DNA from: SURF-25 sp040754255
Lineage (GTDB): Bacteria; Omnitrophota; Gorgyraeia; Gygaellales; Profunditerraquicolaceae
NCBI GenBank assembly: GCA_040754255.1
Contig: JBFMDA010000021.1
Span: forward strand, 1-24,291
DNA: 24,291 bases
Direction: 5' to 3'
The notes under the pieces were generated by a model, which worked only from the letters and a program-made list of their open reading frames with translations, ran no database searches and was not told the origin of the DNA. The translations under genes were made by a program, and so were the position numbers. Positions 1 to 5,492 of the stretch are shown in pieces (the stretch's first letter is position 1; each line of letters begins with the position of its first letter).

Positions 1-110
1 CGCTTATGCCGAGGGGGAAACACCCGTTCCCATTCCGAATACGGTAGTTAAGCCTCTCAGGGCCGATGGTAGTGTACTCGTAAGGGTATGTGAGAGTAGG
101 TCGGTGCTCC
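1..110 (+). rRNA. rrf: 5S ribosomal RNA (5' end cut by window)
   Basis: The segment carries the conserved 5S core: CCCATTCCGAATACGG (loop B/C region), GTTAAGCC, GCCGATGGTAGT and GAGAGTAGGTCGG, in the usual order and spacing. The 3' end GTCGGTGCTCC should pair with a 5' strand that lies before base 1, so about 10 nt are missing. A strong terminator follows at once, so this is the last gene of an rRNA operon whose 16S and 23S would lie upstream of the window. Confidence 0.95.
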
Positions 111-112
111 TT

Positions 113-160
113 AAAATAAAAAAGCCCATTGCTTTTACAGCGGTGGGCTTTTTTATTTTA
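113..160 (+). terminator. Intrinsic terminator of the rRNA operon
   Basis: AAAATAAAAAAGCCCATTGC pairs through a short loop with GCGGTGGGCTTTTTTATTTT (with G-U pairs) and ends in a T-run. The A-run on the left makes it usable from both directions. Confidence 0.9.
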
Positions 161-161
161 T

Positions 162-345
162 CCAACGCGATACCTAAATCTGTTATTTAGGTATGAGCGT
201 TGGAAAGAATTCATAGTAGAGCGTTACAAAAATCTTTTATTTAGGTATAAGCGAGGAGTTAGGTCAGCGTAGGATGAGCGTTGGAAGAATTCATAATAGC
301 GCGTTACAAAAAGTTTTTATTTAGGTTTAAGCGCTGGGTTAAGTC
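162..345. repeat. Post-5S repeat cluster: hairpin plus two direct repeats
   Basis: Bases 162-203 form a long hairpin: CCAACGC with ATACCTAAAT on the left arm, ATTTAGGTAT with GCGTTGG on the right. A ~59-bp unit beginning GAGCGTTGG and ending TTTAGGTATAAGCG runs 195-253. It recurs with few changes at 276-333. No coding potential is visible. Confidence 0.7.
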
Positions 346-350
346 GTTAT

Positions 351-384
351 CCTATAGCTTTTGTTATGGGGCTTTTTTATTTTA
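351..384 (+). terminator. Possible second terminator with the same tail as the rRNA terminator
   Basis: CCTATA pairs with TATGGG around a short loop and is followed by GCTTTTTTATTTTA. The 16-bp tail GGGCTTTTTTATTTTA at 369-384 is identical to the tail at 145-160 of the rRNA terminator. This suggests a duplicated terminator. The stem is weak, so the call is tentative. Confidence 0.4.
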
Positions 385-463
385 AAACAGAAAAGGCGTC
401 GAGTTTATCACTGACGCCTTCTCTGCGACTCTACAGCCTGTTTCTACAGCTTGTATTGTCTAC
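385..463 (-). ncRNA. Candidate small RNA of about 78 nt, unknown family
   Basis: Read on the minus strand, a near-consensus promoter (TTGACA-16-TATACT) is followed by about 40 nt with no start codon in a useful context, then a GC-rich hairpin (AAGGCGTC...GACGCCTT) and a T-rich tail (TTTTCTGTTTT). The body has two copies of GCTGTAGA (plus-strand bases 430-437 and 443-450) that would be unpaired or loop-exposed. No gene lies downstream on this strand inside the window. I do not recognise the family. A small regulatory RNA is an inference from the promoter-terminator pair. Confidence 0.6.
393..420 (-). terminator. Intrinsic terminator of the minus-strand small RNA
   Basis: AAGGCGTC and GACGCCTT form an 8-bp stem with a 12-nt loop. 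On the minus strand the stem runs into TTTTCTGTTTTAAAAT. Confidence 0.7.
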
Positions 464-469
464 GCTCTA

Positions 470-497
470 AGTATACTCTATTTTAGCGCTTTGTCAA
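470..497 (-). promoter_or_regulatory. Minus-strand sigma-70-type promoter for the small RNA
   Basis: On the minus strand TTGACA (492-497) and TATACT (470-475) are separated by 16 bp. The predicted transcript start is near base 463. Confidence 0.7.
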
Positions 498-527
498 CCC
501 TTATTACCATGACCTTTTTCACATTGC

Positions 528-635
528 TGAGCGCAATACGCTATACGCAATACGATAAAAGGCTAAGGCCGAGGTTAAGGTTAAGTGAGGCCTAGGCTGA
601 GGCAGTGAGATTTGGCGCTTTCTTACGTCTATTAT
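528..635 (+). repeat. Long direct repeat, copy A, left of the ORF6N gene
   Basis: Bases 534-582 (TACGCAATACG block followed by AAGGCT/GAGGTT block) are identical to 1214-1262. Bases 597-618 (CTGAGGCAGTGAGATTTGGC and on) are identical to 1283-1304. Both copies end in CGTCTATTAT, here just upstream of the gene. Confidence 0.85.
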
Positions 636-660
636 GGGCAGAAGGAAGGGCGGCCAGGTT

Positions 661-1185
661 ATGAGAGAACTAATACAATCCGAGCCAATAATTCAAAAGA
701 TATTCTTAATCCGCGGGCAGAAGGTCATGCTAGACAGGGACCTTGCGGAATTATTTGCAGTGCCTACCAAGCAGTTAAACAGGCAGGTAAAACGCAATAT
801 CCAGCGTTTTCCCCCTGAATTTATGTTTAGGCTTACAAGGAAGGAGCGGGATAAACTAGTGCCAATTTGGCACCAGTTCAGAAAAATGAAACATTCATCT
901 GCTCTTCCGTACGCTTTCACAGAGCACGGGGTAGCAATGTTGGCCAGTGTCTTAAGAAGTACTAAGGCAATTAGAATGAGTATCATTATTGTAAAAACAT
1001 TCGTGAAACTGCGCGAAATGATGTCTGTGCATAACGAATTGGCTTATAAGTTAAAAGACTTAGAAGCAAAGGTCGAAACGCACGATACGGATATTAAGGA
1101 TATTTTTGAAGCGATCAGGCAGTTGATAGGGATATCGGATGAGCGCAGAAGAATACGCGGGTTCTCCAGCCGTGCTCACGGTTGA
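661..1185 (+). CDS. ORF6N-domain protein (phage-type DNA-binding domain)
   Basis: The 174-aa product opens with the family signature: an IIQKIFLIRGQKVMLDRDLAELF stretch split over residues ~9-31, then TKQLNRQVKRN and RFPPEFMFRLT. This is the ORF6N (KilA-N-related) domain common in phage antirepressor-like proteins and widespread in bacterial genomes, thought to bind DNA. The C-terminal third (LREMMSVHNELAYKLKDLEAKVETHD) looks like a coiled coil, usual for these proteins and suggesting an oligomer. I chose ATG 661 because family members start a few residues before the motif; ATG 634 in frame is possible, and a GGAAGGG lies between them. The gene sits between two long direct repeats, and nothing nearby looks phage-derived. 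The family call is firm. The cellular role is unknown. Confidence 0.85.
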   Translation: MRELIQSEPIIQKIFLIRGQKVMLDRDLAELFAVPTKQLNRQVKRNIQRFPPEFMFRLTRKERDKLVPIWHQFRKMKHSSALPYAFTEHGVAMLASVLRSTKAIRMSIIIVKTFVKLREMMSVHNELAYKLKDLEAKVETHDTDIKDIFEAIRQLIGISDERRRIRGFSSRAHG

Positions 1186-1203
1186 TTGGTTTATTGCGGG
1201 TGT

Positions 1204-1320
1204 TGAGCGTACTCAATACGCTATACGCAATACGATAAAAGGCTAAGGCCGAGGTTAAGGTTCAGTGAGGTTTAAGCTAATGCTGAGGCAGTGAGATTTG
1301 GCGCCCCTTGCGTCTATTAT
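1204..1320 (+). repeat. Long direct repeat, copy B, right of the ORF6N gene
   Basis: Second copy of the 528-635 repeat, in the same orientation. A 49-bp identical block is at 1214-1262 and a 22-bp identical block at 1283-1304. The spacing between blocks differs by about 6 bp, so the copies have drifted. It too ends CGTCTATTAT. Confidence 0.85.
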
Positions 1321-1426
1321 AGTAGGAAAAAAGATTGAATTTTAGTTACTGGAGCGGGATAATATACAATAGTATGAGAGTAATTACATGACCAAGCGTT
1401 TCTATGTTGATAAAAGGTAAGTCTAA

Positions 1427-2218
1427 ATGACTAGAGAAGAGATGCGCGGAGTATTAATAAGTTTGCTTAAGCGATTAACTAAAGAAAAGAAATCTATTAC
1501 TCTCGATGAAATTTATCACCATTTCAAAGAACTAAAAAAAAATAAAAGTATTCAATTTGATAAAAATTTACTTGACGAAGAAATCCATCTTCTTTTGATA
1601 AATAATATATTAATGAGATCTGAGGCATGGGGGATGCAGCCTAATTGGAATCATTACGCGTTAACTGAATATGGAAAAGAATGCATAGAACAAGATTGTA
1701 TTATTGCTTTAGACCCCGAAGGTTATTTACAACAGATAAAACGTAGCATTCAAGATATCGATCCCGTAATATTTGAATATCTAAGTGAAAGCATAGCGTC
1801 GTTTAATAAACGTCTCAATTTAGCATCAACTATTACCTTAGGGGTTGCTTCTGAGCAAGCAATTCTCCTATTGATAGACAGTTTTTGTTTATTTATTGAA
1901 GGATCGTGCTTAAAAACGTATATAGATAAATTGAATAATGAAAAATTTATTCGTTCAAAATATAGTATTTTTATTGAAGCTTTAAAGAAATTACCAACAG
2001 AAGTCAAGAGAGCATTGCCTAACAATTACGAAATAATCATCGATTCTATTTTTAATTGCATAAAAATGAATAGAGATGATACGGGACATCCTAAGGGAGG
2101 TGGTAAGGATAGGTCGCTACAAGGAGCTAATCTTCAAGCTTTTAGAAGCTACCTCGTTATTATTTACCAGTTAATAAAATACTTTGGAACTGCAAAATTA
2201 AGAGAGATAGATACATAA
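1427..2218 (+). CDS. Hypothetical protein: winged-helix-like N-terminus and HEPN-like C-terminus
   Basis: I do not recognise this 263-aa protein by name. Residues 1-90 look like a winged helix: two helices, a strand region (KSITLDEIYHHF), a recognition-like helix and LTEYGKECIE. Residues 95-263 are helical and include ASTITLGVASEQAILLLID, then MNRDDTGHP, where R216 and H221 make an R-x4-H motif as in HEPN ribonuclease domains. The following helix (AFRSYLVIIYQLIKYF) fits the end of such a fold. HEPN proteins are often RNases in toxin-antitoxin or abortive-infection systems, but no antitoxin partner is evident here. The gene is clearly richer in A+T than the housekeeping genes. Start ATG 1427 follows AAAAGGTAAG. 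The HEPN assignment is an inference from one motif plus helical character. Confidence 0.6.
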   Translation: MTREEMRGVLISLLKRLTKEKKSITLDEIYHHFKELKKNKSIQFDKNLLDEEIHLLLINNILMRSEAWGMQPNWNHYALTEYGKECIEQDCIIALDPEGYLQQIKRSIQDIDPVIFEYLSESIASFNKRLNLASTITLGVASEQAILLLIDSFCLFIEGSCLKTYIDKLNNEKFIRSKYSIFIEALKKLPTEVKRALPNNYEIIIDSIFNCIKMNRDDTGHPKGGGKDRSLQGANLQAFRSYLVIIYQLIKYFGTAKLREIDT

Positions 2219-2262
2219 TAAACAATTAATAACTGCTTTTAAGAATTAAATAGTGGAATGAC

Positions 2263-2676
2263 ATGTTAAGAAGAACTGAAATAATATCTTGGTTATTTTT
2301 GAACCTATTAGCAATGATAATAGCTCCTTTGTTCAGAGATTCTATCAGTAGGCTTTACAGTAAGCAAATTGATTTCCTAACTCGGGGGATAGTTACGTTC
2401 ATATTTATTAGCATTAGAATAATGATAGCCTTGATTTTGTTACCATTTATTATTTACATTAGTTTGTTTGAAATTGTTTATCCAAGAGAAATCGCTTATG
2501 GCCGTGGTAATTTTATTACTCGTTGTTTCAAAATGACTGAATGTTTTGATAAGCATACTAGCAGTAGGGGCGCGCTTAACCAGCTTATTTCGCAACTAGT
2601 TAAAAATATCTTTAGAAGACTATTAGGTCAAGATAAACTCTTTCTTATCTGGCAGATTAAGATACCAAGGAAATGA
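2263..2676 (+). CDS. Hypothetical membrane protein (137 aa)
   Basis: Two hydrophobic segments are visible: residues ~6-24 (ISWLFLNLLAMIIAPLF) and ~43-70 (GIVTFIFISIRIMIALILLPF and on). A basic, probably cytosolic C-terminus follows (FITRCFKMTECFDKHT... KNIFRRLLGQDKLF). No family is recognised. It starts 44 bp after the HEPN-like gene, and its stop overlaps the next start by ATGA, so the three membrane genes are probably co-translated. Base composition is AT-rich like the gene before it. Confidence 0.6.
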   Translation: MLRRTEIISWLFLNLLAMIIAPLFRDSISRLYSKQIDFLTRGIVTFIFISIRIMIALILLPFIIYISLFEIVYPREIAYGRGNFITRCFKMTECFDKHTSSRGALNQLISQLVKNIFRRLLGQDKLFLIWQIKIPRK

Positions 2677-3005
2677 TCATTCATATTATTGCTAATATTC
2701 TTTATATAATCTGTATCCTTTTCGCTATTTGCTGGGGCATGCTAATACGTCATAAAGCCAAGACAGAACAAGCTACAGAAAAAATCTTTGAAGTGTTTGG
2801 TTTGCTTATGTTTGTTTCGCTTCTTCTAATACCAGTTTTATCATTATCTCCTTTTCATTTATTTTGGATGTTCCCCGCAGCTTTTTTGCTTGGTTCATTA
2901 AGTTTAATTTTTCCACTTAACTTACTACTATGGCCACTCGCTTCTTTATATAGTTCCTTGTGGTATATTGGACTAAAGCCAAGCAAGTTTATTAAGAAGC
3001 AATGA
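2673..3005 (+). CDS. Hypothetical membrane protein (110 aa)
   Basis: Three hydrophobic stretches span most of the length: residues ~3-24, ~44-65 and ~70-97. A short basic loop (IRHKAKTEQATEK) follows the first, and the tail is basic (KPSKFIKKQ). It overlaps its neighbours by four bases (ATGA) on both sides, which implies translational coupling in one operon. No family is recognised. Same AT-rich composition as the rest of the island. Confidence 0.6.
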   Translation: MIIHIIANILYIICILFAICWGMLIRHKAKTEQATEKIFEVFGLLMFVSLLLIPVLSLSPFHLFWMFPAAFLLGSLSLIFPLNLLLWPLASLYSSLWYIGLKPSKFIKKQ

Positions 3006-3196
3006 ACAAAAAACAAATACTTTTTTCCTTCCTTGCGTTCCTCATCTTCTGTTCCTTATACGCCTATGCCGTCTTTATGATCCCCAGGCCGCAGGAGGCA
3101 TTTAGATTCATGCTGATTCCAACAGTTGCGATACTTGTTGCGGGCTTTGGCTTGATATATATTTTTAGAGACAGAAAGTCAAATCCTAAGCACTAA
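3002..3196 (+). CDS. Small hypothetical membrane protein (64 aa)
   Basis: Two hydrophobic helices (residues ~4-26 and ~36-54) are linked by a short loop with MIPRPQEAFRF, and the C-terminus is charged (FRDRKSNPKH). It is coupled by an ATGA overlap to the gene before it. It closes the AT-rich island; its last bases already lie in the long inverted-repeat element that follows. Confidence 0.55.
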   Translation: MNKKQILFSFLAFLIFCSLYAYAVFMIPRPQEAFRFMLIPTVAILVAGFGLIYIFRDRKSNPKH

Positions 3197-3354
3197 ACCA
3201 TAAATTCTAAACAAGCCCTAAATCACAAATCCCAATGTTTTAAACGAATTCGTTTGGGATTTAAGACATTAGAATTTGGAATTTGTTTAGGATTTAGAAT
3301 TTACCGAATAGCGTGTTTTTACTCAATACACAATACGCTATACTCAATACTATA
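3181..3354. repeat. Long imperfect inverted-repeat element, copy 1
   Basis: The left arm AAATCCTAAGCACTAAA... CACAAATCCCAA and the right arm TTGGGATTT... TTTGTTTAGGATTTAGAAT are roughly complementary. They meet at the perfect palindrome AAACGAATTCGTTT (3242-3255). A CGAATAG...TTTTTACTCA tail leads into an ACTCAATAC-type repeat. A second copy lies at 6943-7130. Confidence 0.8.
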
Positions 3355-3468
3355 AAAGGCTAAGGTTGAGGTTAAGGCTAAGTAAGGCTGAGGCTTAGGT
3401 TTGGGTAGCTTTGCGTTACACCGTACGCCGTACGCAATACGCGATACGCACTACGAAAAGGAGGTAAG
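3355..3468. repeat. AAGGTT/GAGGCT block followed by TACGCAATACG block
   Basis: Bases 3355-3408 are a degenerate 6-bp series (AAGGCT, AAGGTT, GAGGTT, AAGGCT and so on). Bases 3413-3457 are a TACGC/CGTAC series (CCGTACGCCGTACGCAATACG). Together with 3181-3354 they account for the gene-free stretch 3197-3470; no other gene is seen there. Confidence 0.75.
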
Positions 3469-3470
3469 AC

Positions 3471-3668
3471 ATGTTCGCTAACCTTGATACTCGCATCAAG
3501 AAGTTGACAGTAATGGACATCAGCCTGACAAAACTATCGGTCTTCTTTGCAACGATTGCGATCGTGAAGCTCTTTCCGCAGCTGACTGCATTTGACTACT
3601 GGGCGCTTATCCTGATGACGGTTCTATGCGGGGCAAAGCCGTTTCATGCAGTATGGATCAAAAAATAA
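3471..3668 (+). CDS. Small membrane protein (65 aa), conserved-looking, unnamed
   Basis: A very good ribosome-binding site (AAAAGGAGGTAAGAC) precedes ATG 3471. The product has an amphipathic N-terminus (FANLDTRIKKLTVMDISLTK), a hydrophobic helix (residues ~22-36), a second one (~42-55) and a basic end (HAVWIKK). It looks like a small inner-membrane protein seen as a stand-alone hypothetical in several candidate phyla (from memory, unverified). Repeats flank it on both sides and it is not in an evident operon. Confidence 0.7.
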   Translation: MFANLDTRIKKLTVMDISLTKLSVFFATIAIVKLFPQLTAFDYWALILMTVLCGAKPFHAVWIKK

Positions 3669-3728
3669 GAAGGTTAAGGCTTGAGGTTAAGGCTAAGTAA
3701 GGTTTAGGTCAAGGTTGAGGCAGTAAGC
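3664..3728. repeat. AAGGTT/GAGGTT degenerate repeat block
   Basis: GAAGGTTAAGGCTTGAGG and its continuation: about ten degenerate 6-bp units, ending in GAGGCAGTAAGC, which resembles the end of the 528-635 repeat. Confidence 0.75.
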
Positions 3729-3764
3729 ACATTCCTTCTCACGCGCTATAGGATACCATTCCTC

Positions 3765-3793
3765 TTGACAAAATAAGGGAAATATGCTATTTT
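3765..3793 (+). promoter_or_regulatory. Promoter of the ArsR-type gene
   Basis: TTGACA (3765-3770) and TATTTT (3788-3793) are 17 bp apart. The expected start of transcription is at or next to base 3800, the A of the start codon. No ribosome-binding site lies between them, so the mRNA may be leaderless. Confidence 0.6.
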
Positions 3794-3799
3794 ATTGTT

Positions 3800-4126
3800 A
3801 TGAAACAATCGAACTATTTCAGGATATTTAAGGCCCTCTCGAACGAACAGCGCTTCAAAATCTTTATGATGATATATAAGCAATGCTGCGCCGGGGGAGA
3901 ACCTGAGTTTAAAATTAAAGAAGAGCCCTGCTGCCCGGTGAAGGGCGTTATCGAGAAGGCATTTACGAAAGTGTGCGGCTGTATGAATCTGTCGCGTTCA
4001 ACTATTTCCCACCATTTTAAAGAACTGCAGAACGCCGGGCTTATTACCTGTGAACGGGTAGGCCAGAATTTTCGCTGCAGGATAAATGAAGAAGTGGTAA
4101 ACTCAATAAAAGAAATCTTTAAGTAA
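3800..4126 (+). CDS. ArsR/SmtB-family transcriptional regulator, Cys-rich
   Basis: The 108-aa protein has the ArsR winged-helix layout: FRIFKALSNEQRFKIFMMIY (helix 1-2), then NLSRSTISHHFKELQNAGLI (recognition helix and turn), then the wing CERVGQNFRCRI. C59-G-C61 stands just before the recognition helix, where arsenic-sensing ArsR proteins carry their C-V-C motif. Further pairs are C29-C30 and C44-C45, eight Cys in total, so a metal or metalloid (or redox) sensor is likely. The family fixes the DNA-binding role; the ligand is inferred. A perfect palindrome and a Cys-rich microprotein gene lie directly downstream, which suggests autoregulation or control of that gene. Residues 31-58 are an insertion compared with short ArsR proteins. 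Confidence 0.88.
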   Translation: MKQSNYFRIFKALSNEQRFKIFMMIYKQCCAGGEPEFKIKEEPCCPVKGVIEKAFTKVCGCMNLSRSTISHHFKELQNAGLITCERVGQNFRCRINEEVVNSIKEIFK

Positions 4127-4143
4127 TTTTTTTTGGCTTGTAA

Positions 4144-4161
4144 GTTCGACATATGTCGAAC
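4144..4161. promoter_or_regulatory. Perfect 18-bp palindrome, candidate ArsR operator
   Basis: GTTCGACATATGTCGAAC is a perfect dyad placed between the ArsR-type gene and the Cys-rich microprotein gene. ArsR-family repressors bind such dyads over promoters. A weak -35/-10 pair (TTGTAA at 4138, CAATAG at 4161, 17 bp apart) would put the palindrome in the spacer. Confidence 0.65.
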
Positions 4162-4187
4162 AATAGAACAGAAAGGGGGTGAGAAAA

Positions 4188-4355
4188 ATGGAAAAAAGCT
4201 GCTGTGATTGCAAGGTCACGGAAACCGATAACGGTTATCGCATTGAGATTACCGGTGATAGCGTAAAGGAAAAATGCAAGGCCGTTTTCGACAATTGCTG
4301 CTCGCCGGGGAACATCGCCAAGTGTTTCCAGGGCTGGTGTGGTTCTAAGGAGTAG
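4188..4355 (+). CDS. Cys-rich microprotein (55 aa) next to the ArsR-type regulator
   Basis: ATG 4188 follows GAAAGGGGGTGAG, a strong ribosome-binding site. The product starts MEKSCCDCKVTE and has eight Cys among 55 residues: C5, C6, C8, C30, C37, C38, C46 and C51. The Cys-Cys and Cys-x-Cys pairs suggest binding of a soft metal or metalloid, or a structural metal site. There is no signal peptide or membrane helix. I do not recognise the family. Because it follows an ArsR-type gene and a palindromic operator candidate, it is probably the regulated target, perhaps a metal buffer or chaperone; this is inference. Confidence 0.75.
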   Translation: MEKSCCDCKVTETDNGYRIEITGDSVKEKCKAVFDNCCSPGNIAKCFQGWCGSKE

Positions 4356-4371
4356 CAGTGAAGAGGGGCGC

Positions 4372-4399
4372 GCACCTAATTCGGCGCCTAATTAGGTGC
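4372..4399. other. Hairpin after the Cys-rich gene
   Basis: GCACCTAATT and AATTAGGTGC form a 10-bp stem with an 8-nt loop. No T-run follows, so a standard terminator is doubtful. The pattern AAGAGGGGCG...GCCTAATT occurs at 4361 and again at 4411-4440, so this is a small direct duplication around the stem. Confidence 0.5.
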
Positions 4400-4467
4400 G
4401 GAATCCTCATCAAGAGGGGCGTTCAATTCGAGTGCCTAATTTGCTTTGGATTATTGATTAATAAAGG

Positions 4468-4473
4468 TATAAT
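4468..4473 (+). promoter_or_regulatory. greA promoter -10 box
   Basis: A perfect TATAAT ends 6 bp before ATG 4480; the -35 (TTTGGA at 4445-4450) is weak. Transcription should start at about the start codon and no ribosome-binding site is present, so greA is probably leaderless. Confidence 0.55.
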
Positions 4474-4479
4474 ATCAAT

Positions 4480-4950
4480 ATGGAACCTACCTATCTGACC
4501 CGCAGCGGCTATGAGAAGCTGATGAAAGAGCTTGAGTATTTACGGAAAGAAAAGCGCAAGCAGCTCAGCAAGGCAATCGGCGAAGCCAGGGCGCACGGCG
4601 ACCTTGGCGAGAACGCGGAATACGACGCAGCCAAAGAGGCGCAAGGCCTTAACGAAAAGCGCATTTGTGAGCTTGAGCTTAAGTTAAGCCACGCGCGCAT
4701 CCTTGATGACGAAGCCATGTCCAAGGATGAAGTCCTAATCGGGGCGATCGTAACGCTCCGTGACCTGGAATCCCAGGAAATACTGGAATACACGTTAGTT
4801 TCAGAGGCAGAGGCGGATTACGAAGAGTCAAAGATATCCGTCAGCTCGCCGGTTGGCGCAGCGTTATTGAACCACAAAGAGAAGGACGTGGTTGAAATCA
4901 AGGTGCCGGCAGGCGTATTAAAGTATGAAATAATAAAGATTACGAGATAA
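4480..4950 (+). CDS. greA: Transcription elongation factor GreA
   Basis: The 156-aa length is normal for GreA, which rescues backtracked RNA polymerase by stimulating cleavage of the nascent RNA 3' end in the secondary channel. The N-terminal coiled coil (residues 1-76) includes YLTRSGYEKLMKELEYL and GDLGENAEYDAAKE with the catalytic acidic residues D41 and E44. The C-terminal FKBP-like domain (from ~residue 80) includes IGAIVTLRDLES, ISVSSPVGAALLNHKEKD and the end KYEIIKITR. It stands alone with its own promoter. Confidence 0.97.
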   Translation: MEPTYLTRSGYEKLMKELEYLRKEKRKQLSKAIGEARAHGDLGENAEYDAAKEAQGLNEKRICELELKLSHARILDDEAMSKDEVLIGAIVTLRDLESQEILEYTLVSEAEADYEESKISVSSPVGAALLNHKEKDVVEIKVPAGVLKYEIIKITR

Positions 4951-4952
4951 TG

Positions 4953-4990
4953 TAGGGTAAGGTTGAGGCTTAGGTTAAGAAAGGCTAAGG
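4953..4990. repeat. AAGGTT/GAGGCT degenerate repeat block
   Basis: GTAAGGTTGAGGCTTAGG followed by TTAAGAAAGGCTAAGGGG. The last units lie where the ribosome-binding site of the next gene should be. Confidence 0.7.
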
Positions 4991-4997
4991 GGAACTA

Positions 4998-5378
4998 ATG
5001 AAGAAACAGCGCAAGGCAAGAAGGCACATCAACTGCTACGAGTGCAGGACGCAGTCTGATTGCTGTAAGTTCGGCTCATGGGTTGACCTTGAAGAGGCAA
5101 AAAAGATACTCTCGCTCGGCCTTAAGGGAGAATTTTTTCAGCTGGAACGCGACAAGAGCTTTCCTTCCGGTTACTGCATCGGCACAAGCTACGAGGATAA
5201 TCCCTGTTCGTTTCTGGATACAGACGGGCTCTGCACTATCCATACAAAGAACTACCGCCTGAAGCCGCGCACCTGCAAGGAATTCCCGTACGAGGATGAT
5301 AAGGTATCGCCTTTTGCGGACGTGCTCTGTACACTGTATAAATCCAGGATACGAAAACGCAAGAACAAGAAGAAATAG
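4998..5378 (+). CDS. YkgJ-family cysteine-cluster protein
   Basis: The 126-aa protein has the zinc/iron-chelating YkgJ-type pattern: C13-x2-C16-x5-C22-C23 near the N-terminus, then NPCSFLDTDGLCTIH (C70, C79) and RPRTC-like LKPRTCKEFPYE (C93), with one more Cys near residue 110. The spacing matches the family, whose biochemical role is poorly known; a bound metal cluster is expected. The N- and C-termini are strongly basic (KKQRKARR; KSRIRKRKNKKK), which could favour nucleic-acid binding (inference). ATG 4998 follows AAGGGGAACTA, which is the end of a repeat block. Confidence 0.85.
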   Translation: MKKQRKARRHINCYECRTQSDCCKFGSWVDLEEAKKILSLGLKGEFFQLERDKSFPSGYCIGTSYEDNPCSFLDTDGLCTIHTKNYRLKPRTCKEFPYEDDKVSPFADVLCTLYKSRIRKRKNKKK

Positions 5379-5432
5379 CCCTGCCTGTCGATTCCCTGCC
5401 ATAACGAAAAAGAGATTGACTCTATAAAAATA

Positions 5433-5441
5433 TGATATAAT
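5433..5441 (+). promoter_or_regulatory. Extended -10 promoter
   Basis: TGATATAAT is an extended -10 box (TG-N-TATAAT). TTGACT at 5416 is only 14 bp away, too close for an ideal -35. The transcript would start near 5448, 45 nt before the exported-protein gene. Confidence 0.55.
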
Positions 5442-5492
5442 ACCAGGAAGCTTTTAAAAGGGCCAAACCTTATTACCGCAAAGGAGGCAAGT

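Noticed and set aside
612..818. 68-aa frame overlapping the ORF6N start
   Set aside because: It is out of frame with the ORF6N gene, starts inside the direct repeat and shows no domain.
1427..3196. AT-rich island as a prophage
   Set aside because: No integrase, capsid, terminase or lysis genes are seen, and no attachment-site duplication is clear. Only the ORF6N domain nearby hints at phage.
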